Below the pieces are notes generated by a model. That model was given only the letters and a program-made list of their open reading frames with translations, made no database searches and was not told where the DNA came from. From assembly GCF_032854445.1 (NCBI RefSeq), contig NC_088295.1:59251249-59315248 (forward strand): 64,000 nt of DNA, given 5' to 3'. Positions 1-13,680 of the stretch are shown here, piece by piece. Every line of letters begins with the position of its first letter. The first letter of the stretch is position 1. The stretch comes from Liolophura sinensis. Its lineage: Eukaryota; Mollusca; Polyplacophora; Chitonida; Chitonidae. The position numbers and the translations under genes were made by a program.

Positions 1-1145
1 CTGTCGTGTTTGAATACCGCCAAACACTAGGGCAAAGTCAGAAACAAATTTCCAGAAATCCCTCTTGTGCTTAACCTTTTTGGTTATTCTGCCAACTAAC
101 TTCCATCTATACACACCTCATTATAACCAGATAAAAGTTGTTTTTTTTATCCTGTATAGAGTTTAGGAAGAATCCGGCGCTTTTCACAGCCATCTGGTCT
201 CTTCTGGGGATTTAAGAAAACACTGTTATATCTGTACAAATACGAACGATCCTTCCGCTCGTTTTCCGAACTTAACTCTAATGAGCGCCCGCAGAGGCGT
301 GTGTACAACAAACGCCGCGTGCCAGGGAAAAACTAGACTGTTTTTTTTTTCTGTCCTTCCCTCTTCTATTGACTTGTGGTGAGTTATTGGTTTTTGCTTC
401 CCACTGACTGCAGTGCGCGCGTGAGTTTTGTAAGCATGTAAAAGACATTGCGTCAAACCCTGCAGAGTGGCATACTAGGCACAGAGCAGAGCTTTAACAC
501 CTGCATACAACCCATAACGTATATTTGTACACCGACAAGAAATTTTTTAGTTTTTTTTTTCACGTAGACTATCGTTACCAGATTGCAAAAACATTCCTGG
601 AAAATACCCAAGATAAATATATCTTTACTACACTCCCAAGCCCGAAAAGTTTTACACAAGGGAACAAATGGACACCTCTTTGATATACCTATATAATACA
701 TTATATAAAAGTGTATATTAAGTAATAGATTAAGACAGGGTTAATTTTGCTTTTTGTCCAGCAGCATATGTTTACTCAGTTACAAAAAAACTTCTCAGTT
801 ATATATGTTCTTTAAAAACACGCAACGTAAACGATTATTGTCGTAACTAAGTTTTGAAACATTCGATAGAATATTTTATAATTATTATAAGTTGATTATA
901 AGAATACGTGTTAAACCTGTGTGGATATAAAATAAGGAGTCCGAATAATAAGACTCCCATGCTTTAATTAACTGCTGTAATTGTGTAAAGAAGGCAATTG
1001 TAGGATAACTTGTTTGTAACTACCATACATGGCCTATATATAGTTACAGGTATATGGTTTAGTTACAGTAGAGTTACAGCTATTGGTTACTTTCTGAAAC
1101 AGGGCCCTGAACATGTTATACGGAGAATGTCAAAATTACAGCAAT
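1..1145. other. Non-coding, AT-rich
   Basis: No exon-like segment with good splice sites and no recognisable repeat. Short open frames on either strand have no domain signature. Confidence 0.6.
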
Positions 1146-1388
1146 TATTTATTTATTATTTGATTGGTGTTTTACGCCGTACTCAAGAATATTTCACCTA
1201 TACAAAGGCGGCCAGCATTATGGTGAGACGAAAACCGGCTGAGCCAGGGGAAACCCACGACCATTACTGATAAACCTTCCCACGAACGGCCGGAGGGAAG
1301 CCAGCATGAGCTGGACTTGAACTCACATCGGGGATATTGCGCCGCATGCACTGCCACGTTAACCACCTCGGACACGGACGCCCCCACA
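1146..1388 (-). mobile_element. SINE family I, nearly full length
   Basis: In minus orientation the copy runs from a tRNA-like head (near 1330-1388) through the body to an (aaat)n tail near 1146. The diagnostic body motif 'ccagcattatggtg' and the tail motif 'actcaagaatatttcacc' are present. It resembles copies at 39652, 55838 and 57278. Open frames across it on both strands are SINE sequence. Confidence 0.85.
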
Positions 1389-4300
1389 GCGATTATGAGC
1401 GATGGCTGGTCTTTTTTGCAGGTGTGTACGGAGCTGGCAGGCCCCGCTACATGTATGTAGCAAATGAGCACAAAAAACATTTATATGAGCACACAAATGA
1501 ATACTGATACTCTTGGAAAAACATTTGGCACAATATTACCATCTATCTGATAAATAAATCAATGCTAAAAGCCCACATATCAAGGATATCGAATAACAGG
1601 CTTGATTAATTCTGGAGTAATTGTACCATCTGTTTGTCTGCATTAAACCATATTTGATGACTTATAAACTGGGATCTAAGTATATATAGATTATACAGCA
1701 ACTTTTGTGGCCAAAACAGCTTAAGGTGAATGATTTGGCCATGGCGGAGAAGGAAAACCTGATACTAGGTTGGAAAAGATGAGAAAAATACTCGTGTCGC
1801 AATAACGTTCATGCCACTGTGCAGTGAATGATTTACGAGAGTTCCAAAGAGTCTTGTTTCTTGGAGGAAGAAAAAAACATGACGCGTAAATCTGTTTTTA
1901 CTTTGGTTAATTCACCAATGGGCGAAGCCATCAAGTCTAATTTAAAGGCAGTCCCCAACACTACATCAAACACTCCTTGTTCCTTTTAACGGTCAAAAAA
2001 CTCTTGCCAAATTGGACCACGCAGTTTTAGCAGTGAGTACGACTTTGAGGCCTATAAATATCTTACACGGACAAGAAGACAGATAAAGTGTTCTGTATAA
2101 CGGAGCTTTGGATGAGAGTTTAATTCTTTTATCGGTAAGAGTATATGCTTAGATTTAAAAAAAAATCATCAAAACCAAGACGATAAAGGGAAATATTCTC
2201 TATTTGACTGTAGTGATTAAGTTGAAAGATTCACCATTGCATAAATAGTGGTAGGCCTGGAGAAGTTAAAAGTTGCATGTTTAGAACTTAACACATGAAT
2301 TAACAATACCAATATCTTGGTACATGTGCCATGGGCTCTGAGCCCAATATTGAGCTCCAGGAAGAGCTGAAATCTAAGTATACGTATATTATACAAGCAG
2401 AATAAATCTGAACAAATATATCATTTATTTACCACAAAAGGGGCCGTTTTTCAGCTTCTGGAGAGTAAAAGAAACAGTAATGAAAAGTCAAACATGGAAT
2501 ATCACTGGAATTGAACTCTTAAAGGTCACCCAGACACAACTTGGCAAATAGAAACAGAAAATAGAGGAGGGGTAAGATGTATGACTTCAAATCGCAGACA
2601 GAAGCTATACAGGTACATGTTCAATGCCGGCTTTGGACTGGGTATTTCTATATATTTCATGCAGTTAGAATAACTGTTTTTGAGTTTTTGCCAATGCAGG
2701 TCATGGTCACGATCTTCACGAACAAGAAAAAATACGTTAATCAAAAATTCGTATATGATCAAATAATATATGCATATATTCCATTGATGCAGGTGGCGCG
2801 ACTTGGTCTCTTTAGAATACATGATGGCACGATTTTACACAAAAAAGCAAAATCAAATTTCTTTATTGCACTTGGTGAATTTCAATGGAAAATTTACTCG
2901 TTAAGTGCTGAAGAATTAAAGGGTCTATATGGAGCGTTTATTCATTTTTGTTTGGCCGGGTGAAGCTTCTTTCAATGGATCCATTGTACATACATGAAAT
3001 GTACAACATTTAATTTCCCGGGTGTTTCTGGGATGCAGCATGTTTTTTATTAAATACATGGCGGCATTACATAACTCAATATCACCCACCAGGTGCATTT
3101 TTACATTTAATAAAGCAAAACGATCGTTAATAATTAATGTTCCTTGTAGCTGCCAAGTGCAGTTTTTGCTCTGTTTACGAACAATTAAGCAAAAAGGTAT
3201 CGTAATACTTCGACGATAATCAGAAATGATTTACAACTCAATTTGCAACTCGGCGCGAGACAATTTTTTTTTATACTCCCCTTCCAGAAGAAAAGCAATT
3301 TTTGAAAACTTAATTTCAGAAACTTAACAAAATGTTGATTGATCGTACCTGATTCGGCTGTGTTTGTTAACGTTATATGACAAACAGTTGCTTCTTCTCA
3401 TTAATTATATAGTTAATATGTTCATTATGTTTGTGGAATGAGAATGAAAATGACAAAAGAGCTAAATTTAACTGGATATTTGATATAAACATAATTTAAT
3501 CGTGCTGCGTAAAGCCGTTAGGAACTTTACAAAAAAAGAAGACAAGAGTTCAATCCAGCTTCCTCTGGTTCAGTTTTACGCTACTTAATTGTCAGATACT
3601 ATAATTGTGCGCTCAGGCTCTTCCCCCTGTAAACCCTATCGCCATAATAAAAAAGAGAAATATTTGGGAGTGCATCGTCAAGTCCCAGCTGAAAAAAAAC
3701 CCCATTAAAATGTTGAATCATGTTTTAATTATTTACTTCTAATCTGAAAAAGTACGGCGTACTAGTTAACAAATGTGAAGCTTTTATTTATTGACTTACC
3801 CATTAAGTTTATGTCTACCCAAAACGTTTTCAAGACGGTTGAATGCAAATCCAATTTATCGTCCATGAATCTAAATTCACAAAGCATATATATAAGTGTA
3901 TAGATTTAATTTCATCATTTACTTTGCCTTGTTCTCTGTAGAATTTCATATATTTGACATACAGTTAACTTGCCATCAAACATCTGTGTGATAAATATGA
4001 ATTGCCCCTGTCGTATTGTTCAGGTTCATGACAACTTAATGCGAAGCAATTTCCTTTGTCATTCAAACAATTAACGGAATCAATGCTCCCAGATGGCATC
4101 GCACAAAATACGTGGACTTATGGTAGGAAACACTGGAGTTAAGCGAGCAGCCCTTGAACATTTTCTTGTGTAAACATCTCAAAACAATTTTTTCTTGTCC
4201 TGTTTGTTCATAATCGTGGTAATGTTTGACAGCAGCGATGTAAGTATTGACAGTCTATTATATACATGGTAAATATTTTATGTCTCTTCGAGTACCTTGA

Positions 4301-5340
4301 TTAAGCACTTGTGATGATATCCAGTGCCGCGCATTATACAGAATTGTGTTTACAAGACACAAAGTACATGGCTACTTTTGGTGAAACGTTATCATTAACC
4401 AACTAACCAATAATTACACGAATTCTATAAGTCAATCAAGTAAAACCAAAAATATCACATTGCTGCATTTTGTAAGAACTAAGGTGCATGTAGAATCTTT
4501 GGATTAATTGTACTGGGATCTTGATATATCGACCGTTTCTAAGATGTTAGAAATACTAATAAATCAACATTCAGAGAAGAGTGCCGTTACCTGCATGATG
4601 AGTCGACACGTTATTACCATGGGCTTTAATGAAAATAAATATTCGCTGTTGTACGTGCGCAGTGATTTAATTCACGATAGAATTTGATGTATCCCCACAG
4701 AACGGCTCAAATAGGACAAATTAAATTTCCATTTTCACTGAGATGTTCTTGCAGGCGGATGGTAGCTGTGCTGTCACTATCCCTCGGGGTCGGGAGGTTA
4801 TGCTAGCAGCTGATGCTGCCCCCAGACAACTGGGGAGGAAAGGACGGGGCGGGGGGGATGGTGGTTGGAGTGAAAGGTGACCCGATGGATAGAAGAAGGA
4901 TAAGGGAGACCACATGACCCCGATGCTGATACGTCATTGTCAGATATGACAAGATGTGTCCGTGTAATATGACCGATTTCATTACAATGGCGATATTTTA
5001 ATCCAGTCGTATCCATCTTTACCATCACAGCTAATTCAGATAAGGCACCTTTTGTCCTACACTTTGTTGTCCTACACGCAGAGATTATCGTTGCAAGATT
5101 CCCCGGATCTTAGCCTTGAACGAACTGACCAATCAGATCGGTCTCTGCACATTAATGACATAAAACCGCTGATTATGGAATAGGGTCTGACTGCATGGGT
5201 CAGACGGCATTGACACGGTCTGGCACGAAATGACAAAGCAGTATTCGGCGAGATCGTGTACAAGCTGTTGACAACTGTACTTTTAATGTTCACGAATCTT
5301 GTACCAGTTAGTGGTAACTCCAGGCCAAATTTGCGCAATA
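1389..5340. other. Non-coding stretch
   Basis: AT-rich sequence. The open frames around 2526-2963 overlap on both strands and look random in composition. No exon, RNA gene or repeat family was recognised. Confidence 0.5.
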
Positions 5341-5379
5341 TTGGACCTGTTCAAAAGTACCTGCACCATACTGAAGCCA

Positions 5380-6500
5380 GCTATATCATAAATACCATCA
5401 ATTTTCACGATACAGGGCTCAGCTGCATTCATGTTGTCTACAGTTATCAAGATACAGGACTCAGCTGCATTCATATTGTCCACAGTTATTACGATACAGG
5501 ACTCAGCTGCATTCATATTGTCCACAGTTATTACGATACAAGATTCAGCTGCATTCATCTTGTCCATAGTTATTACGATACAGGACTCAGCTGCATTCAT
5601 ATTGTCCACAGTTATTACGATACAGGACTCAGCTGCATTCATCTTGTCCACAGTTATCACGATACAGGACTCAGCTGCATTCATATTGTCCACAGTTATT
5701 ACGATACAGGGCTCAGCTGCATTCATCTTGTCCACAGTTATTACGATACAGGACTCAGCTGCATTCATATTGCCCACAGTTTTCACGATACTGGACTCAG
5801 ATATATTCATATATATCCACAATTTCCATGATACTCGATCTTGCATTATTGAAAAAAATTCAGAAACATCATATATACCCTCAGTTTCCATGATAATGGA
5901 ACCAGAAATATCATATATACCCTCAGTTTCCATGATACTGGAACCAGAAATATCATATATACCCTCAGTTTCCATGATACTGGAACAAGAGATATCATAT
6001 ATACCCTCAGTTTCCATGATACTGGAGCCAATTCTATTGTACATACCCTCAGTTTTCATGATACTTGAGTCAGCTATATCATAGATACCTTCAATTTCCA
6101 CGAATACTGGAGCCAGTTAAGTTGTATTCATATCATTCATAATTTCCACGAATACTGGACCCAGGTGTGTTCATAAATTCCTCCACTTGTATTCATAAAT
6201 ATCGTCAACTACCTGACCCAGCTGTACTCGTATATACTTTCAATTTCCATGATACTGTATATTCAAATACAACCTAAATACCCATGACACTGAACACATT
6301 TATACGCTCAATTAAAACGATACTGTGCACAACTCTATATATACCCCTGGACAATTTCTACGTTACTGAACCCAGCTGTATTCACGAACCTGTGCCAGGC
6401 ACTCAACATTATACTCTTATTCAAAGCCTTCTACACTGGACCAAATTCGTCGTATACAATCTCAATTTTCACGATGCAGGATCAACCCTAGTGACAAAAA
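5380..6500. repeat. 42-bp minisatellite
   Basis: About ten clean copies of a 42-bp unit (core 'gatacaggactcagctgcat') occupy roughly 5400-5815. From about 5866 a second, diverged form of the same 42-bp period follows (core 'tttccatgatactggaacca'). Degenerate units trail to about 6500. Because 42 is a multiple of three, several frames stay open on both strands; these open frames are by-products of the period. Confidence 0.9.
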
Positions 6501-6624
6501 TATTCTCAGCTGCAACAATTCTGGACCAGCTAACGAGAGTTGTATATTTGTGCCTTCCATTTCCAATATACCGAAGCCAACTGCTTACTGACTATGATAC
6601 CCACAGTTATCACTATAATGACTC

Positions 6625-6782
6625 AGAAGATACTGTATTCATGGAAACGTCTGGTACTGTATTCATGGAAACGTCTGATACTGTATTCATGGAAACGTCT
6701 GATACTGTATTCATGGAAACGTCTGATACTGTATTCATGGAAACGTCTGATACTGTATTCATGGAAACGTCTGGTAACATCT
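6625..6782. repeat. 24-bp minisatellite
   Basis: About six tandem copies of a 24-bp unit (core 'gtattcatggaaacgtctga') with very few differences. The unit keeps the 'gatactg...attcat' words of the 42-bp array just upstream and probably derives from it. The period of eight codons keeps frames open. Confidence 0.9.
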
Positions 6783-6799
6783 GACACAAGCTTTATCAA

Positions 6800-7578
6800 C
6801 TACCAATAAAACATTACAGCAGGTAAAATTGTACATTGCACTATGCAAGGTGTGTAAAAGCGTTAATGTTTTAGGATGAGGTTGCGCGATCGAATACACC
6901 TCCTGTATGTTTTTTCATTGCTTTCACGTGTTTCCTTGTTAAACAAAAAAAACAAAACGCCACGTTGTCATGGAGATATGAATTCAGAATGACTGATTCA
7001 TTCGTCATTGTGGAAATTTTATTCTAAGGGAGCGAAAGTGTTGGCCCGTAGCCAAAAAGAGAACCGCTCCTTGCCAGAAGTGACAGAGAAACAAGCCTTT
7101 CTCTAGAATATCGTTCAAAAAGAAAGCCCCTGAATCATAATATTTATTAACTTCTTTATTTATTAACTTGATTTATTTTCCACACACACTCCACCAGTAG
7201 TTTACGGGTGAAGGAAACGGAGCCAACAAGCATACCTCCACAGATACTTAACAAATAATGCAAGATGCTGCGGGCCAAAAAGCATTATCGGCCTATATAA
7301 CGACTGATCATAGATAGTCCCATGGAACAAAGTAGGGGCCAATATATACGCAACATGGAGAGATTCAGAGTGGTGCCCCACGTAGGTCTATAAGTTGCTA
7401 ACTGAATAGTCCTCACAATGCTATTTGGCCAAAACTTTACTGCACCATATGCTGTATTGTACCGAAACTTCTCTTCTGTGTTTGACTGAGAGGTCGTCGT
7501 CAAATAGAGACGAAAATCTTTCAGAACCAGAGGAGACTTCCATGAGAGATAACTGTCATAGGGGTGGTTCATATAATT
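6800..7578. other. Non-coding stretch
   Basis: No exon or repeat recognised. The minus-strand open frame at 7285-7623 runs into the following SINE and has no recognisable domain. Confidence 0.5.
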
Positions 7579-7802
7579 CTGAGTGGCCACAGTGGCCGAA
7601 GGGTTAGCGTTCCAGCACAGCACAATGATCCAGCAGCGTTTTACTAATGCGGTTGCTGTGAGTTCAAGTCCAGCACATGCTAGCCTCCTATCTGGGATTG
7701 CCGAGCCCGCTTTCCTCCCATTATAATGCTATATGCTCCTGTACATGTATAAGTGAAATATTAGTATGGTGTAAAACTTCAATCAAATAAATACTAGTAA
7801 AT
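7579..7802 (+). mobile_element. SINE family I, diverged
   Basis: tRNA-like head near 7580-7665, where 'gttcaagtcc' resembles a pol III B box. The body is diverged ('ataatgct', 'ataagtgaaatatt') and ends in an (aaat)n tail. Confidence 0.75.
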
Positions 7803-8104
7803 AAAAAAAACTATAATGGTTCGAATGCTATCAAATTATGATAATAGGGGGTAACATAAAGTGGGCTACAATATATTTGACAAAGTATCAGAACTACAAT
7901 CATCAAACAGAGGAACAGTGAAAGCAGAATTCAAATAAGCGGCGGTTGGTGTTATAGCATTTTGTATTAAAAGGTGTTAATTAAAAAATGTACTTTTTAC
8001 AGTTAGGCTGGTGTCGTCATAACTATTGACTTATACGCAGGTAAATCGTTGTTTTTGAAACGATACGTATCTGAAAGTGAAACGGAAAGAAAACCCTGAC
8101 TAAG

Positions 8105-8420
8105 GTGAATTGAAAAGAGATCATATTTCACCGGTTACGTGTAACCATTTAAAACCTATCAAAATGTCGCCGCTGGCCTGAATAAACCAGGATTCTGCTG
8201 GTGGACTAAACATCCCCGAAGCCTGTTCCCTTCGCATTTTAATGTGATCGTATGTTAAACGTGATGACAACACAGCAGGGGACATGTAATTTGCCACCGT
8301 GTAAGTATTTACATGACCAGATAGAATAATACTGGTAAATTGACAAGAGGTCGTATTTCACTGCTTACGTGTGACCATTTGCCAACTATCACACTGTCGT
8401 AGCTGGCCTATTTTTACTCT
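8105..8420 (+). repeat. Dispersed repeat V, two direct copies
   Basis: Two related blocks of about 75 bp (8105-8180 and 8345-8420) share 'cgtatttcac', 'acgtgtgaccattt', 'ctatcacactgtcg' and 'gctggcct'. Reverse-complement relatives occur near 38080-38155 and 54915-54985. The element type is unknown. Confidence 0.55.
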
Positions 8421-8674
8421 CTACGATGTACGTCTATTTTCATAATATTTTATATTATGTATATATCATGCTTTGTCCCGGCTGATAGTCACGTCCGATG
8501 AGTTTCTTTAAGCACCACTGTCGCAGAGAAACCCTACACATTCTGATCATATAGACTTTTTTAGCCAAACTTCAATGAAAGTATATTTGCCCTCGTTTTT
8601 GATTTGCAGATCATTCAATGCATGAATACGATTTGACTGAAATTTTATTCGTAAAACATGATCAAATTTATTAT

Positions 8675-8790
8675 GGTCGCGGGATTCCCTCAGGCTCTGT
8701 CCGGTTTCCTCCCACCATAATGCTGGCCACCGTCACATAAGTGAAATATTCTTGAGTACAGCGTAAAACACCCGTCAAATATAAGAAATA
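8675..8790 (+). mobile_element. SINE family I, 5'-truncated
   Basis: Only the 3' body and tail are present: 'ccaccataatgctggccacc', 'ataagtgaaatattcttgag', then a short A/T tail. The tRNA-like head is missing. Confidence 0.8.
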
Positions 8791-11450
8791 TATGATGAAG
8801 TTTATCACTGAGGGAGGGCAGACTGAATTGTCTCTTATAACATAGGCATTTATGTCTTATATATATGGCATTTTTGACGAATACACATTTACTTTATCTA
8901 TGGTTTCTTTGTATGACTGTCTTTGAAAATAGGCCTTGTCACAGTAACACTTACACGCCCGAGGAGTAGCCAAAAACATCCACAGCTTCATATACTCTAA
9001 GATTTATTGAGGTGCAGTAAGTACGACTCACACACATTTAGGACGTTTTGGTTTGTTGAGGCTTACAAGCTAATAAACTTGTTACCGTCTCAAAATAAGT
9101 TCTGTCGTTAATTTGCTGCAACCGTCTTGACCAGAAAGTGTTGAGTTGTTTATATGTTTTTACAGCCTTTCTCATCCATCCAGCAAACTGGACGCGGAAA
9201 GGCTTATGGGATCGTAACGTCTATATATGGCAGGTTAAAAAACGACCTCTGGCGTCTAACATCAAATAATAGAGGGGGTGTGAAAGATAACACGAAAAGA
9301 GGCCCTTCTCCTCAACTATACACTTACAGGCATTAAAGTCAAGTCTATAGCAGGTAAGTCTGGTGTATGGCGAAATACGAGCATCTGGAAAGGTATTTGG
9401 TGATGGAAGGGTAAGCCAAGCCTTTCGCTGAGCGATGTACCGGGAATACCGGGATCGACAGACGGGACCCACTCAACCACACACCCACCCTCCTCCCCCT
9501 TTGCAGCGCAACCTTCCGAACAGATGGTCAGTTATAGTCCAAAATCAACGGAACATGCTCACAAGAAGTTTGACAAGAATCTGACAGGTTTGGATTGGTT
9601 ACAAATTGCTTTCGGTCTTGAGTTTATCATCAGCTTGTCTGGAGGGCGAGGAAATGACCATTGGCTCACCCCGGCGGTTACTGCTGTTTGACCGTTCCTA
9701 CCACGTGTCCGACAGTTACTGAGGGTCGTCACGGAGCAACCCGTCGATGGCGCGTGGCAGGGAAGATACTGACCGGAGATAATTGATACACCAGAAGGGC
9801 CGACGTTCCCATCCCCAGACAAGATAACGCTAATTGTCTCTCCTGGGTACAGGATCCCTTTGGGCACGAAAAGTTATATTGATGTACATCTGAATGCAAA
9901 ACTCCTTTCACAGACGGATAAAATTAAAGCCTGGGATGTCAAAACTCATTGGGTTTAAGACATAAGGCAGTTAACCTAGCAGCATTGGGTCATTAAATAT
10001 TTATACATAGTTTATATCACATGGTGGGCACGAAATTCGGGACTTCCTGTGTGACAGATGAATTGAGACAACAACCATCAACGTCTGTTTACGGTTAGAC
10101 TACAACCTACGCACGTTATATTAAATAGCACACGTGATTAAGAAAAAATAATCGCCTAAATTAAATATTCATTTCAGAACATCAACCTTTGGCCAAAAAG
10201 TTCCCGCGTTCGAATCCAACTCACATCGGCTCATTTGCGCCTTTATAATAGGATGTTCGTCAGGTAATTAAAAAATGATGAATTAATTAATTAAATACAC
10301 AGTGTTTTCACATTACCTTTCTTATTGCACTGCGCGACCCACGAACTGAACCGGCGTTTTTATTACATTCTCCTTTGCCGTTGTCTGCCAAAAAATACCA
10401 CTGCTCGGAGTAGAAACCAATATCACATGCTTTATCGCAAATATAATAGACATAAATTGGCTGCATCCCTTCAGCTTGACATGTGAACAGACGTAAGTTT
10501 TGTCACACAAAAGTTTGCCAGCTCAGTAAATATCTCTATGACGACAGAGAAAAAATAATAGCATGTCTAGCCAAAAAAACGTCCAGAATGAAAAATACGA
10601 TTTTTTTGCGCCTATACCACATCTATATATAATTACCACCCACTGAGCGCCAGACTGTGGCATTGTTAGTAATGTGACGGGACCATGTCTGGTAATTGTT
10701 GGAACGTCAGATTTAGTTTTGTTGGTCATTTTGTTTTTCAGATAAGAGAGCAAGTCCATAGTTTATAAACTAGGTTGGTAGAAGTTATTGCTATGTGAGA
10801 TAACAGGGAATAACTGAGTGCAGGCCAGTTCTTTTGCTTTGAGGTCGCTGTTTTCTTTCACATAATATGGCATTCAGGTGTGTACGTCATAGAAGGTAAA
10901 ACACATGTTACTCTGTATTTGCACGGCAGTATTTACGCAACACGCCAAGATAAGACATCGCCACATGTGATGTAGTTCTGTAGATCGCTTTCACCATGCG
11001 GCGTACAGGGGTCTTTATACACGTGCGAGTCAGGGGTCCCCAGACGAAGCTAGTTTGCGTAGAAAAACTTGGAATTATAACGGTCATTAAAAACGGATAG
11101 GCACCGGGAGATTCGCTTACGATAAGGAAGAAGGATATTAGCAATTACAGAGATACAGTCCAGTTAGCGTTTTCGGTTAGCTCTGAGCGACGGAACAATT
11201 AACCTAAACAAACTGGTGCGATTTTCTGACGCACAGCGAGTAATTTGGCTCAACCTAGTGTATTAGTTCACCCTTAGTACTGTCAGAAGAATTAGTGCCG
11301 AAGTTCATGTTGTTGCTTGTTCCACCTGTAGATTACAACAAGTTATCAACAAGTTATGAATGACTACACATTCATTCATAAATTTACATACAATACGTGA
11401 ATGAAACTGAGCTTTACCAGATACTATACAACCTATACATTAGTTGTCGT
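8791..11450. other. Non-coding stretch
   Basis: No convincing exon. A GC-richer patch at about 9560-9870 is open on the minus strand, but I found no splice-site pair or domain that would support it. Confidence 0.45.
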
Positions 11451-11451
11451 A

Positions 11452-11792
11452 ACGTGCACGGAGGCGGTAGATCCAGGGTCAATCCTGGGTCGAGTCACAT
11501 CTAAGACCTTAAAAGAGGAAGTTGTAGCTTCCTTGCTTGGCGTTCAGCATAAAAGGGATAGTGCAACGACTGGTTGACCCGTATCAATATAATGGCTTGG
11601 GTGAGGCTGCTCACTTGTGTTCTGTATGTCGTCTCAGTGAAGCATCACTTGATAAAAGAACGGTGGAAATCCGTCCTGCAACAAGGAGGCATATTCCATG
11701 CACTTTAAGGACTCCTTCGCTGTCATATGACTGAAAAATTGTTAAGTACGACGTTAAAGCCTAAGCATTCACTCTCTCTTAACGTGCATTTG
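11452..11792 (+). mobile_element. SINE family II
   Basis: tRNA-like head ('ggtagatccagggtcaatcc', 'gggtcgagtcac') followed by a conserved body ('aaaagaggaagttgta', 'gtgcaacgactggttgaccc') and a 3' part with 'ctgaaaaattgttaagtacg'. It ends near the 'cactctc' tract. Copies also lie at 17341, 37795 and 45530. The open frame here is repeat sequence, not a gene. Confidence 0.8.
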
Positions 11793-11819
11793 TCGTAATG
11801 TGTATTCATTATAACACTG

Positions 11820-11991
11820 TCGGGGTCTGCGTGGCTCAGTCGGTTAGCGTGCTAGCGCAGCGTAATGACCCAGGAGTCTCTCACCAAAGCGGTCGCTGTG
11901 AGTTCAAGTCCAGCTCATGCTGGCTTCCTCTCCGGCCGTACGTGGGAAGGTCTGTCAGCAACCTGCGGATGGTCGTGGGTTTCCTCCAGAC
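11820..11991 (+). mobile_element. SINE family I, left arm of inverted pair
   Basis: tRNA-like head with 'gtggctcagtcggttagcg' (A-box-like) and 'gagttcaagtccagctc' (B-box-like), then the body. It breaks off inside the body, where a second copy begins in the opposite orientation. Confidence 0.85.
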
Positions 11992-12200
11992 CCCAAGAAT
12001 ACTTCACTGCGGCCAGCATTATGGTGGGAGGAAACCGGGCTGTGCCGAGGGGAAACCCACGACCATCCGCAAGTTGTTGCCAGACTTTCTCATTACGTAT
12101 ACAACCTGAGGGGAAGCCAGCAAGAGCTGATGTTAAACTTACACTGACGGCATTGGTGAGAGGCTGGGCTAGGACACTAATGCCTCGGCCATGAAGGCCT
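11992..12200 (-). mobile_element. SINE family I, right arm of inverted pair
   Basis: Reverse-oriented copy joined directly to the preceding one ('agcattatggtgggaggaaa', 'cccacgaccatccgcaagtt'). The pair forms an imperfect inverted repeat of nearly 400 bp that could fold as a long hairpin. Confidence 0.85.
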
Positions 12201-13680
12201 CTGAAGCCGTATCATACAGTATGCTATTAATCAGCATGACACTCACTTGTCATATTCAAAAGCGTCGTACATACCAGGCGTCAACTAACTGATCACATTT
12301 CACGGAAATATCCATGGAATCGACTTAGAATATGAGCAATCGAAATCTCTGATCTTTCGTAAACAAGGGATTTATTGCCATAATCTTATTGTAACACTTC
12401 CCCATTTTTTAAAACTCTTTTTCGATTTCTGTGGATTTTATTGGAAAGGTTTTGACTTGCCATTTTTGTCTCTAACCTCTTCAGCCAAATCCCTACTGAC
12501 AGTTTCTTTAACGCCAGAACGTCTTAGCCTTGAGGTGAAATTTTCAAGTGTTATGCTTTTCTTCTTCAGGTTGTTTTAGGGCGTTACGCTAAAATTTCGT
12601 CATTAATAAAGCATTGTGAGGAAATGAAAGTTAACTTAATTAAGACTCTTTGCGAAGAGCAAAATTTAAGCCGTTAACCTTACAATCCAACGAGATGGAT
12701 TTCCAATCAAAAGGACGTCAGATATAGCCCTCTTCGTACCGAAATTCATTAATCGTTATGAATAATTCTGCATATATAGAAGTCCTTCGTTCGCTAAACC
12801 AGCAGGAATCTCTCCAGGCTCATTTCCTGCTTCACCATGACGGGAAGAGAAAGTGGGCTTCTGGTCGGTCTAATGTCAGTATACTGTTTCTGGTTAGGGC
12901 GCGTCATCACGTTTCGTGTCCATGTCTTGGAACTATATACATTTTAAAAACACTTCAAAAATGTAAGACGTGTACGCCTATATTTACAGGTTATTGCATG
13001 AATACGGGTTGATGTGGACGAGTTCTGTTTTTGCATGGCACCGCAGCGTGAACGAGCTTGCGAGTTCACCCTTCCGCCACGCAAATATAAAACGAGTTCA
13101 CATCTGCCCGTATCCATAACAATAAGCTATGTATTAAACACTTTACATGAAACAATTCAAAAAGAATGGAAAATTGAATTATCTTTAATCGCCGAATATG
13201 AAATTTGGCATAAAAATGAAAGATTGTAAAGTACGTAGTAATTTTTTTAGAATGGCGCAAGGATATGCACACATTGAAAGACTTGACGTCATCGGATGAC
13301 GTATATGGAAGCCTTCAATTGTTTGTAAACAGAAAGTAGTCCCCGTGTGACGTCCTCGCTTGACATCGCGTTACTAATGGCGATGTAACAATATCAAGAC
13401 GTGCAATACGAAATATGCGGCACGATCGCCACCACGTTCAAAGATAGGCAAACGTGGAAGGTGTATAATAAAGCTGTAATATGGACGAAAATTAAGGTCA
13501 ATGGAACGTTTAAAGGCTGTCATTTTCATTGCTAGAGGAAACCCGAGTGACAGGACTAAAACCACGCCCTTTGGCAAGTAACATACGAACTTTCCCTCAG
13601 ATAAGAAACACAGGGCGAGCTCAGAGTGTATGTGCCATATTGTTGGAAGTCAAGTCATCTCCATCAAATTACGTGTATAT
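12201..13680. other. Non-coding stretch
   Basis: No recognisable exon or repeat. Overlapping open frames on both strands at 13014-13272 look random. Confidence 0.5.

Noticed and set aside
5283-6101. 272-codon minus-strand and about 200-codon plus-strand open frames
   Set aside because: Both are products of the 42-bp minisatellite (14 codons per unit), open in several frames on both strands.
9559-9867. 102-codon minus-strand frame in a GC-richer patch
   Set aside because: Composition is suggestive, but there is no acceptor/donor pair, no domain and no neighbouring exon.
11537-11734. Open frame similar to ones at 17325-17519 and near 37.9 and 45.6 kb
   Set aside because: The shared peptide (VQRLVDPYQYNG) comes from SINE family II in different places and orientations; it is repeat sequence, not a protein family.
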